A stretch of DNA of 5,833 nucleotides from Chloroflexota bacterium (GCA_021847625.1 JAJZQK010000259.1:1-5833), one strand, 5' to 3'. Positions 1 through 5,064 are shown, counted from the stretch's first letter. Made by a program: numbers and translations. The notes: a model not told the origin generated them from the sequence alone.

Positions 1-53
1 CTACAAGCCCGCCGCTCAGCATGGCCTGGCTTACGAGGGGCAGACACAAGTGA
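1..53 (+). CDS. secD: Probable C-terminal end of SecD (partial, enters from the left edge)
   Basis: A frame open from the left edge ends at TGA 51-53 and overlaps the GTG start of secF (50-52) by four bases (GTGA). That arrangement is typical of translationally coupled secD-secF pairs. The visible tail is 16 residues, ending in the basic stretch TRGRHK, as expected for a cytoplasmic C-terminus after the last SecD membrane segment. The identification rests almost entirely on position upstream of secF, since too little sequence is present to recognise SecD. The secF frame is also open to the left edge, so a SecD-SecF fusion cannot be excluded from this window alone. Confidence 0.45.
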   Translation, partial: TSPPLSMAWLTRGRHK

Positions 54-1000
54 TAGATTTCGTTGGTCGCAGATATTGGTATTTCTTGCTCTCCCTAGTA
101 ATCATTGTCCCGGGCGTGATCTCGCTCTTGATGGCGCCCGGCCTCAAGCTCAGTGTGGACTTCACCGGCGGCACGATCTGGGAGATGCGATTCCAGCAAG
201 ATGTGCCTCCCGCGGAGGTTCGCACCCTCTTCGCCGACAACGGCCTTCCTGACGCCGTGGTGCAGAGCTCTGGCGAACACATGATCCTCGTGCGGGCCAA
301 GGACATCGAATCCGGGACCGCGGCCGGAACGCGAGAGCTCCTGAACCAGGCCTTGACCTCCCACTTCGGGACGTTTGAGACAGTGCGGTTTGAATCCGTG
401 GGGCCATCGTTGGGAAGTGAGATTCGCGACAAGGCATTCCTAGCAATCGCCGCGGCGTCTATCGGTATCCTTATCTACATCACCTGGGCCTTCCGGAAAG
501 TGCCGAAGCCCTTCCGCTTCGGCGTCTGCGCGATCATCGCCTTGCTCCACGATGCGCTGGTCGTTCTTGGCGTCTTCTCCATCTTGGGCAAGCTCTTCAA
601 CGTGGAGGTCGATTCGCTGTTCGTTACGGCAGTGTTGACGGTCATCGGCTTCTCCGTCCACGACACAATCGTTGTGTTCGACCGCATTCGCGAGAACGTG
701 GGCCGCTATGCCGGCGAATCGTTCGATGCCGTGGTGAATCACAGCATTCTGCAGACGCTGGGCAGGTCGCTCAACACCTCGCTGACGGCCGTGTTCGTCC
801 TTGCGGCACTTGTTCTGTTCGGGGGAGTGACTACGCGCAACTTCGCGCTCGCCCTGCTGATCGGCATCATCAGCGGCACTTACTCGTCGATCTTCAACGC
901 GAGCCAGCTGCTCGTGGTGTGGGAGAACGGCGAGGTCGGGCGCCTCTTCAGGCGGCCGCGGCTGCAACCGGCCGGGACTGCCAACGGTGCCCGCCGCTAG
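50..1000 (+). CDS. secF: Protein-export membrane protein SecF
   Basis: SecF is the smaller half of the SecDF complex, which uses the proton gradient to help pull preproteins out of the SecYEG channel. The 316-residue length is normal for SecF. A first membrane segment (about residues 10-28) is followed by the family motif DFTGG (37-41) opening a soluble extracytoplasmic domain to about residue 125. Five further hydrophobic segments follow at roughly 129-148, 155-178, 187-208, 243-259 and 264-291. The hallmark GFSVHDTIVVFDRIREN lies at 200-216, and LHD at 166-168 is the other conserved acidic membrane site. The GTG start is chosen because the protein begins in the usual SecF way (IDFVGRRYW) and GAGGGG (35-40) sits 9 nt upstream. 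The Arg-rich cytoplasmic tail (299-316) is unremarkable. A hairpin terminator follows, so secF probably ends its operon. Confidence 0.96.
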   Translation: MIDFVGRRYWYFLLSLVIIVPGVISLLMAPGLKLSVDFTGGTIWEMRFQQDVPPAEVRTLFADNGLPDAVVQSSGEHMILVRAKDIESGTAAGTRELLNQALTSHFGTFETVRFESVGPSLGSEIRDKAFLAIAAASIGILIYITWAFRKVPKPFRFGVCAIIALLHDALVVLGVFSILGKLFNVEVDSLFVTAVLTVIGFSVHDTIVVFDRIRENVGRYAGESFDAVVNHSILQTLGRSLNTSLTAVFVLAALVLFGGVTTRNFALALLIGIISGTYSSIFNASQLLVVWENGEVGRLFRRPRLQPAGTANGARR

Positions 1001-1041
1001 GCGCCAGGGCCGGCGAACACCTGATCGACGGGCGCAAGAAG

Positions 1042-1068
1042 AGGGCGGAGCACGCAACTCCGCCCTTT
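1042..1068 (+). terminator. Hairpin terminator after secF
   Basis: The arms AGGGCGGAG (1042-1050) and CTCCGCCCT (1058-1066) pair perfectly over 9 bp around a 7-nt loop. Only a short T run (1066-1068) follows, then CGC. It lies 41 nt after the secF stop, where an intrinsic terminator would be expected. The weak T tail makes efficiency uncertain. The rest of the gap to 1208 shows no gene, and I found no clear opposing terminator for the minus-strand gene converging on it. Confidence 0.65.
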
Positions 1069-1208
1069 CGCTATCCCCAGGGGAAACGACCGCGCCATTC
1101 CTGGCCATAGCCACCAGACGACGTCGAACCGGACGCTCCAGTCAGACGCCGCTTACATGCAAACAAGCCAGAGGGTCTGATCCCCGCTAGGCGGCCAAGG
1201 CGCGGTGG

Positions 1209-1451
1209 CTAGACTCTCTCGTAGCGTTCGACGTTCAACACAAAGCGTCGGCCGGCCCTGGCTTTGGAGTCGACGATGTCGATTGCTTCGCCGACGCGGT
1301 CATCTTCAACGCCGATCAGCAGCGTCGCGTTTCCCTTTCGGAGAAAGCCGCCGACGGTGTTGATCCTGGTCACCCCGATTTCCTTGTGCGACAGCACGTC
1401 CGTAATCCCACCGGCATCGTCAGCAGGCACAATGGCCAACACCAACTTCAC
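1209..1451 (-). CDS. Short DarA/PstA-like (PII-like) cyclic-di-AMP receptor protein
   Basis: This 80-residue protein resembles the DarA (PstA, DUF970) family, PII-like trimers that bind cyclic-di-AMP in the cytoplasm. Visible family features are the N-terminal strand KLVLAIV (2-8), the signature TRINTVGGFLRKGNATLLIGVED (28-50), DRV (51-53) and a final strand FVLNVERYERV (70-80) matching the usual family ending. Family members are usually about 109 residues. Here the stretch between the helix after DRV and the last strand, which normally forms a long loop, is almost absent. The GTG start at 1451 is chosen because the family begins with this strand and AGGGGG (1464-1459) lies 7 nt upstream. A longer in-frame ATG at 1556 would add 35 non-family residues and overlap pepA. 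It lies 80 bp after pepA on the same strand and is probably cotranscribed. Whether the short form still binds cyclic-di-AMP is unknown. Confidence 0.82.
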   Translation of the reverse strand: MKLVLAIVPADDAGGITDVLSHKEIGVTRINTVGGFLRKGNATLLIGVEDDRVGEAIDIVDSKARAGRRFVLNVERYERV

Positions 1452-1458
1452 TTCGCCA

Positions 1459-1464
1459 CCCCCT
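1459..1464 (-). promoter_or_regulatory. Ribosome binding site that sets the DarA-like GTG start
   Basis: The minus strand reads AGGGGG 7 nt before the GTG at 1451-1449. It supports this start over the upstream in-frame ATG at 1556, which would lie inside the end of pepA. Confidence 0.6.
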
Positions 1465-1531
1465 AGCCAGATTTCGCTTCGGTCATCACCAAGGTTCTCA
1501 ATGGGCCAGCTCCGGAATCGGCAGTAGTATA

Positions 1532-3043
1532 CTATATGGCTGGGCTCTTTGCCCATTCTTCCGCGAAGTCCGCGAGCAGTCTCACCCCCACGCCGGCCGC
1601 CCCTTTCGGCGCGTATGGACGGTCCTTTTCGAGCCAGGCCGTGCCGGCTATGTCGATATGGGCCCAGGGCTTGTCGTCTATGAACGGAGTAAGGAACAGG
1701 CCGCCCGTAATTGTACCCGCCGGCCTGCCGCCGCTGTTCTTCACGTCAGCGATGTCACTCTTGTTTTGTTCAGCGTACTCGTCCCAGGAGGGGAGCCGCC
1801 AGAGTCGGTCGCCCGTTCGTCGTCCCGCCTGTTCGAGAGCCCCCGCCAGTTGATCGTTGTTGCTGATGAGCCCCGATGCCCAGCTGCCGAGGGCGATAAC
1901 GCAGGCCCCGGTGAGGGTCGCCAGATCCACAATCGCATCTGCCCCCTCCTGGACGGCGTAGGCCAGAGCATCGGCCAGCGCCACTCTTCCCTCGGCATCG
2001 GTATTCACGACCTCGATCGTCTTGCCGTTCATAGCCGTCAACACGTCGCCGGGCTTGTAGGCGCTACCGCTGGGCATGTTCTCCGTGGCCGGGATGATGC
2101 CGACCACGTTCACCGGCAGCTTGAGATCGGCGATGGCCTGCATAGCCCCGATGACCGCCGCCGCACCGGACATGTCGTCCTTCATCTGCTCCATATTGGC
2201 GCTAGGCTTGATTGATATGCCGCCGCTATCGAAGGTAATGCCCTTGCCCACTATTGCCAGCATCTTGCTCGCATCGCTAGCGCCCCGGTAGCGCATCTTG
2301 ATCATCCGCGGTGGCTGGGCCGAGCCCTGCGACACGCCCAGGAGGGCCCCCATCTTGCGGGCACGCAGTTCATCTGGCCCTAGGACCTCAATCTCGATGC
2401 CCCGCTGTTCGGCCATTTGGCGCGTCTGCTCCGCCAGGTACGTGGGGTTAACCAGGTTTCCGGGCCCATTGACAAGGTCTCGAGCGAGGATCGTGGCCCG
2501 GGCCAGCAGTTCGCCCTTGCGGGTGCCCTCCTCGATCCGAGGAATTCTCGCCGCCTCGCGCTCAAGGACCAGAATCTCGGCGAGCTCCTGCGGGCCATTT
2601 TCTTCCTTGGTCTTGAAGCGCAAATAGCGATACGTAGCCAGCGTCGCCCCCTCGACGATGGCCTGCCCGGCGTCCGCCGGCGTGAGCATGGATCGCTCGC
2701 CAAAGGCGACCACCGCGATGCGGTCGAGCTTGAGCTGCTGTGCGCGCCGAGCGACACTCCCCGCGGCCTGGCGTGCCCGATCGACCGTGAACTCATCCTT
2801 CTTGCCCAGACCCACAATCGCCACCCTCGGCGCCCGAATGCGTCCCAGGGTATGAACGACGGTCACCTCGTTTAGCTCGCTCTTGATCTCCTTGTTCGCA
2901 ACCATGCCTTTGATGAGACCGCCGAGGGCCGTGTCTACCTCCGCGGTCTCATCGAGCAGGTCCGTCTCTCCCTCGAAGAGATGGACGACGACCATTGGGA
3001 CCTCGACGCTAGTGACAGACTGAGCGACGATGCTGGTTTTCAT
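1532..3043 (-). CDS. pepA: Leucyl aminopeptidase, M17 family (PepA)
   Basis: PepA is a cytoplasmic two-metal exopeptidase, normally hexameric, that removes N-terminal residues from peptides in protein turnover. The 503-residue length is typical. An N-terminal M17 regulatory-type domain covers about residues 1-165, and the catalytic domain about 185-500. All expected metal and catalytic residues can be placed by a constant offset of three from E. coli PepA: Lys267, Asp272 (in FDSGG), Lys279, Asp290 (MKDDMSGAA), Asp349 and Glu351, and Arg353 (NTDAEGR, 347-353). TLTGACVIALG (376-386) and the late GTAWLEKDRPYAPKGAAGVGVRLL region (467-490) are also characteristic. The ATG at 3043 is supported by AGGAGG (3057-3052) 8 nt upstream. 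The gene has its own promoter candidate and a leader of about 135 nt. E. coli PepA also binds DNA as a regulator (XerA); nothing here shows whether this one does. Confidence 0.97.
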   Translation of the reverse strand: MKTSIVAQSVTSVEVPMVVVHLFEGETDLLDETAEVDTALGGLIKGMVANKEIKSELNEVTVVHTLGRIRAPRVAIVGLGKKDEFTVDRARQAAGSVARRAQQLKLDRIAVVAFGERSMLTPADAGQAIVEGATLATYRYLRFKTKEENGPQELAEILVLEREAARIPRIEEGTRKGELLARATILARDLVNGPGNLVNPTYLAEQTRQMAEQRGIEIEVLGPDELRARKMGALLGVSQGSAQPPRMIKMRYRGASDASKMLAIVGKGITFDSGGISIKPSANMEQMKDDMSGAAAVIGAMQAIADLKLPVNVVGIIPATENMPSGSAYKPGDVLTAMNGKTIEVVNTDAEGRVALADALAYAVQEGADAIVDLATLTGACVIALGSWASGLISNNDQLAGALEQAGRRTGDRLWRLPSWDEYAEQNKSDIADVKNSGGRPAGTITGGLFLTPFIDDKPWAHIDIAGTAWLEKDRPYAPKGAAGVGVRLLADFAEEWAKSPAI

Positions 3044-3079
3044 CTAGGAAGCCTCCTGCTGCCTCGGTACGGCCGGTGG

Positions 3080-3101
3080 GCACCGGTCCGGTTACCGGTG
3101 C
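3080..3101 (-). promoter_or_regulatory. Hairpin in the pepA leader just upstream of the ribosome binding site
   Basis: The arms GCACCGGT and ACCGGTGC form a perfect 8-bp stem with a 6-nt loop, 22 nt upstream of the AGGAGG site of pepA. No T run follows, so it is not an intrinsic terminator. It could affect translation or stability of the pepA transcript. No known riboswitch class was recognised. Confidence 0.45.
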
Positions 3102-3185
3102 TCCATGTGCTGACGCCGAGCAGCGTCCGCCGCGAGCGTCTAGAGAGCATGCTGCAGCCTACTCGGCGAGTCGGCACCTAAGCAG

Positions 3186-3191
3186 ATTATA
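3186..3191 (-). promoter_or_regulatory. pepA promoter, consensus -10 box
   Basis: The minus strand reads TATAAT, an exact sigma70 -10 hexamer in otherwise GC-rich DNA. The predicted start is near 3179, about 135 nt before the pepA ATG. There is no convincing -35 hexamer at a 16-18 nt spacing. That position is occupied by an inverted repeat (3197-3213), which suggests a regulated or activator-dependent promoter. Confidence 0.6.
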
Positions 3192-3196
3192 CAATA

Positions 3197-3213
3197 AATG
3201 CCGCGGCGGCATT
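3197..3213. promoter_or_regulatory. Perfect dyad in the pepA promoter, candidate operator
   Basis: AATGCCG-cgg-CGGCATT on the plus strand is a perfect 7-bp inverted repeat with a 3-nt centre. It starts 5 nt upstream of the TATAAT box and covers the spacer and most of the -35 position. This is the geometry of a binding site for a dimeric regulator. The regulator is not identifiable from the window. Confidence 0.45.
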
Positions 3214-3327
3214 CCGCTCAGTAGGCTGGCAAAGAGGCAAGGACGAGGGACCGTGGACCAGGTGCCCATAGGGAGGCAATCGGCCTCGCGGCCGCATCTG
3301 TACTATCTGACTTCGGGGCTTTCAGCG

Positions 3328-3876
3328 CTATTCGTACCGGCAGACCATGAACCGGAACAGCTCCACCGGTTCGCTGCCCATGATCCCCGCCTTGGCGCGG
3401 GCAATGGCCACCTGCTGTCGGCACGACTCGACCCCGTCGAGGTCGGGCAGCAGCAAGCCGCGACGAGCGCCGTTCCTCACGATCACCCCGTAGAGCTTGG
3501 GGTCCAGATCAGCCTGGCTTTCCACGCGCTCGGGCAGGGTAAGTATGTCCACGGAGTAAGTGAGGTCAGCCAGCTCCCGCTGGGAAACCGCCGGGAAGCG
3601 AGGGTCACGAGTGGCCGAGGCGATGGCGTTCTGGATCACCTCTTCGGCGATGGTGCTGAAGACCGGCTCGATCGTGCCGATGCAGCCCCGCAGTGCCCCG
3701 TGCATCTTAAGACAGACGAAGACACCCGCCCGCTCCGCCAACTCCGCCGGTAAGTCGGCGGGAGGTGAGACTATGCGCTCCTCTAGGAGATATGTCTCGA
3801 CCGCAAGTCGGGCGAGAGAGAGAGCGGGATGGGCTACTGGCGCACCCGGCGTACTACTTTCGTGATCTTGCTGCAT
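3328..3876 (-). CDS. AMMECR1-domain protein (AmmeMemoRadiSam system protein A family)
   Basis: This 182-residue protein is covered by an AMMECR1 domain from about residue 20 to the end. The family hallmark LRGCIG lies at 62-67, followed by TIEP (68-71). Other family blocks are DPRFPAV (91-97), ELADLTYSVDIL (101-112), DLDPKLYGVIVRNGARRGLLLPDL (123-146), the QQVAIARAKAGI helix (154-165) and VELFRF (171-176). AMMECR1 proteins are widespread and the biochemical role is unsettled. In many prokaryotes the gene sits with a Memo-like gene and a radical SAM gene, but neither is present here. ATG 3876 is supported by GGAGGAG (3890-3884) 7 nt upstream. The first 18 residues are variable and Pro/Ser-rich. 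The gap to pepA is 284 bp with a separate promoter, so cotranscription is not required. No convincing terminator follows. A small stem with a GCGA loop at 3281-3294 lacks a T tail. Confidence 0.93.
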   Translation of the reverse strand: MQQDHESSTPGAPVAHPALSLARLAVETYLLEERIVSPPADLPAELAERAGVFVCLKMHGALRGCIGTIEPVFSTIAEEVIQNAIASATRDPRFPAVSQRELADLTYSVDILTLPERVESQADLDPKLYGVIVRNGARRGLLLPDLDGVESCRQQVAIARAKAGIMGSEPVELFRFMVCRYE

Positions 3877-3964
3877 TGCGTTTCTCCTCCGCCTCTGTTC
3901 GGCCGTTGCCGTCCGATCCGCGAACGTTGCCGCGATGGCCCGTGGTGGCTATATCACGGCCTCA

Positions 3965-3973
3965 ATTTTAGCA
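3965..3973 (-). promoter_or_regulatory. Candidate extended -10 promoter for the AMMECR1 gene
   Basis: The minus strand reads TGC-TAAAAT, an extended -10 element about 90 nt upstream of the AMMECR1 ATG. No good -35 hexamer precedes it. It would form a divergent pair with the rpsU promoter, whose -35 box begins at 4015. Support is motif and position only. Confidence 0.35.
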
Positions 3974-4014
3974 CGCTCGAGGGGGTGGAGTGAAGATAAG
4001 AGCAAGCCCGTCGC

Positions 4015-4044
4015 TTGACGCCGCGGGCCGAATCCGGCTACAAT
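4015..4044 (+). promoter_or_regulatory. sigma70-type promoter of rpsU
   Basis: TTGACG (4015-4020) and TACAAT (4039-4044) are near-consensus -35 and -10 boxes with an 18-nt spacer. The predicted start is near 4051, about 200 nt upstream of rpsU. No other plus-strand gene lies between, so rpsU is the target. This is the best promoter in the window, fitting a highly expressed ribosomal gene. Confidence 0.72.
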
Positions 4045-4050
4045 GGTGGT

Positions 4051-4252
4051 GTTGAGTCATCTGGCCGGTTCTAGAGCTGCATTCAGGCCTCCAGAACGAC
4101 GAGGTTAACAACGCCCCTCTCGGCCCGGATCATCCGTGGCTTTCGCCGCGGTTGGGTTCAGAGGGCAGCCAAATCCACGGCTTATCTGCAGTACCGCAAT
4201 AGTTGGATGGCGTTAGACGAGAATTGGAACACGGAAGGTTGGTGAGGTATGC
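4051..4252 (+). promoter_or_regulatory. Long structured 5' leader of rpsU
   Basis: This stretch of about 200 nt between the promoter and the bS21 start holds no convincing gene. It opens with a long hairpin (4068-4097): GTTCT pairs with AGAAC, GAG with CTC and CTG with CAG around a CATT loop, with one A-C mismatch and a 2-nt bulge. Further on, CCGTGG (4134-4139) can pair with CCACGG (4175-4180), while TGGCT (4137-4141) can pair instead with AGCCA (4167-4171), so mutually exclusive folds are possible. A 12-residue frame (ATG 4207 to TGA 4243-4245) ends inside the rpsU ribosome binding site. Ribosomal protein genes are often controlled through such leaders. I do not recognise a known leader class here. 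Confidence 0.45.
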
Positions 4253-4444
4253 GTGCAGGTAAGGCAACGGGACGGTGAGACCTTCGAGGGCATGCTGCGG
4301 CGCTTTAAGTCCGTAGTGGAACGTCAGGGCATTCTCCGAGAATACAAACGGCACCAGACGTTCCTGAGTCGCGCCGAGAAGGCGCGCGTGAAAGCGAAGC
4401 GCGCCCAGCGCAGGCATCTCCGCAGAGCGCGGAGAGCGAGCTAA
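4253..4444 (+). CDS. rpsU: 30S ribosomal protein bS21
   Basis: bS21 is a small basic protein of the 30S platform near the 3' end of 16S rRNA, where it helps translation initiation. The 63-residue product shows the family pattern: VRQRDGETFEGMLRRFKSVVERQGIL (3-28), where FE..LRRFK..VE..GI is the hallmark, then a basic helix YKRHQTFLSR (31-40) and a tail dominated by Arg, Lys and Ala (41-63). The start is GTG 4253, with GGTGAGG (4241-4247) 5 nt upstream. An ATG at 4249, in a different frame, gives only 9 codons and is rejected as the start of a real gene. The gene has its own strong promoter and long leader, and a terminator 75 nt after its stop. Confidence 0.93.
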   Translation: MQVRQRDGETFEGMLRRFKSVVERQGILREYKRHQTFLSRAEKARVKAKRAQRRHLRRARRAS

Positions 4445-4468
4445 GGTTCCCCACGAGCAGCACGGAAA

Positions 4469-4498
4469 GCGCCGAGGCGTCGGAGTGACGCCAAGCGC
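4469..4498 (+). repeat. Hairpin in the rpsU 3' untranslated region
   Basis: GCGC (4469-4472) pairs with GCGC (4495-4498), and GGCGTC (4476-4481) pairs with GACGCC (4487-4492) around the loop GGAGT, with a 3/2-nt internal loop. It stands 21 nt ahead of the rpsU terminator stem. There is no T run, so it is more likely an RNA-stability or processing element than a terminator. Confidence 0.4.
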
Positions 4499-4519
4499 AA
4501 GTCTTGTTCATGAAGAGAG

Positions 4520-4549
4520 CGGCGGGCACAAACCCGCCGTTTTACTTTT
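4520..4549 (+). terminator. Rho-independent terminator of rpsU
   Basis: CGGCGGG (4520-4526) and CCCGCCG (4533-4539) form a perfect 7-bp GC stem with a 6-nt CACAAA loop. It is followed by TTTTACTTTT (4540-4549). This is a textbook intrinsic terminator, placed between rpsU and the next co-oriented gene. Confidence 0.9.
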
Positions 4550-4601
4550 GGGCAGACCCAGGCACAACTCCTGCGGTCGAGTTCGCACATGCAGAACCGA
4601 T

Positions 4602-4607
4602 GGAGGT
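4602..4607 (+). promoter_or_regulatory. Ribosome binding site that sets the start of the unknown gene
   Basis: GGAGGT lies 6 nt before GTG 4614. It supports this start over the upstream in-frame ATG at 4485, from which translation would run through the rpsU terminator. Confidence 0.7.
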
Positions 4608-4613
4608 ACCAGG

Positions 4614-4904
4614 GTGGCCAAGAAAGGTGAAGAGACCGGGACGATGCTGCGCCGACGGTTCGATTGGCTGCGCAGCTTCAGTGACGACGAGCTCCGCCGC
4701 ATTGCGATCTGCGAAACGGGCGACTCGTTGGATTCAGACGAGCAGTATTTTGACTTATCTCACCCCGAGGAGGGCGTGATGTCCGGACGCCACGGACACG
4801 CGGTGCCGGAGGGTGCGTGCTACGTGCCTCGAAGCGAGGTAAGCCGCGAAACCTGGCAGAAGCTCACTAGCTTCCGCTCGGGAGGCACCGAGCTGCGCCA
4901 GTAG
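4614..4904 (+). CDS. Small soluble protein of unknown function
   Basis: The product is 96 residues with no signal peptide, membrane segment or metal-binding Cys cluster, so it is probably cytoplasmic. I do not recognise the family. The visible parts are a basic opening with MLRRRFDWLRSFSDDELRRI (11-30), probably a helix, then AICETGDSL (31-39), EQYFDLSHPEEGV (43-55), a Gly/His-rich turn GRHGHAVPEGACYVPRSEV (58-76) and a last helix with ETWQKLTSF (79-87). The alternation of acidic and aromatic patches, with a turn ending in PEGACYVPRSEV, reads like a compact conserved domain and not like random translation. The perfect GGAGGT site and normal codon use support a real gene. It lies behind rpsU but beyond its terminator, and I see no clear promoter in 4550-4601, so it may be expressed by read-through. 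Confidence 0.75.
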   Translation: MAKKGEETGTMLRRRFDWLRSFSDDELRRIAICETGDSLDSDEQYFDLSHPEEGVMSGRHGHAVPEGACYVPRSEVSRETWQKLTSFRSGGTELRQ

Positions 4905-5022
4905 CGAGCAAGACCGCGACAAGGGGTTTTGGGACCAGCAGGGATCGTCTCTCCTTGCTTGGTGGCTTGCCGTGCCTCGCAAGGGACGTCGTGACGCGGG
5001 TGCTCCAACCGTGTTATCGAGG
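4905..5022. other. Convergent intergenic DNA without a gene
   Basis: No supportable coding frame or RNA gene is seen. An imperfect stem (CCAGCAGGG 4935-4943 with CCTTGCTTGG 4953-4962, one bulge) and a CCTTGC/GCAAGG pair nearby indicate possible 3' end structure of the unknown gene's transcript. Confidence 0.4.
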
Positions 5023-5063
5023 GAAGGTGACCCAGCCGGACGGTGTCCGGCTGGGTCACCTTC
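5023..5063. terminator. Perfect 19-bp hairpin between convergent genes, probable bidirectional terminator
   Basis: The left arm (5023-5041, beginning GAAGGTGACC) and the right arm (5045-5063, ending GGTCACCTTC) are exact reverse complements over 19 bp with only GGT between them. It lies between the end of the unknown plus-strand gene (4904) and the end of lon on the minus strand (5136), where a shared terminator is expected. Neither side has a real T run, so termination would be atypical. An mRNA-end stabiliser or a repeated extragenic palindrome are alternatives. Confidence 0.6.
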
Positions 5064-5064
5064 T

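Noticed and set aside
440..1114. Minus-strand open frame of 224 codons opposite secF
   Set aside because: Antisense of conserved SecF and of its terminator; the translation is charged and repetitive with no family resemblance.
1142..1180. TCAGAC/GTCTGA pair as a terminator for the minus-strand DarA-like gene
   Set aside because: The stem is 6 bp with a 27-nt loop and no T run on the minus strand.
1452..1556. Upstream ATG (1556) giving a 35-residue N-terminal extension of the DarA-like protein
   Set aside because: The extension does not resemble the family, overlaps the end of pepA, and the GTG at 1451 has a good ribosome site exactly where the family starts.
1658..2875. Plus-strand open frames opposite pepA (1658-2215, 2417-2875)
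   Set aside because: pepA is conserved throughout this range; these frames are antisense by-products of its codon use.
3281..3294. CGGCC/GGCCG stem with a GCGA loop as terminator of the AMMECR1 gene
   Set aside because: Only 5 bp and no T run; it could be chance in GC-rich sequence.
3076..3753. Plus-strand open frame of 225 codons opposite the AMMECR1 gene
   Set aside because: Mirror frame of a clearly conserved gene in GC-rich DNA, with low-complexity, unfamiliar translation.
4045..4250. Possible tRNA in the leader before rpsU
   Set aside because: No cloverleaf with a GTTCGA-type T loop and matching acceptor stem can be drawn.
4485..4613. Earlier ATG start (4485) for the unknown gene behind rpsU
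   Set aside because: It would translate through the rpsU 3' hairpin and terminator; GTG 4614 has a perfect GGAGGT 6 nt upstream.
4820..5059. Minus-strand frame of 79 codons across the end of the unknown gene and the long hairpin
   Set aside because: It starts inside the hairpin, lacks a ribosome site and overlaps the better-supported plus-strand gene.
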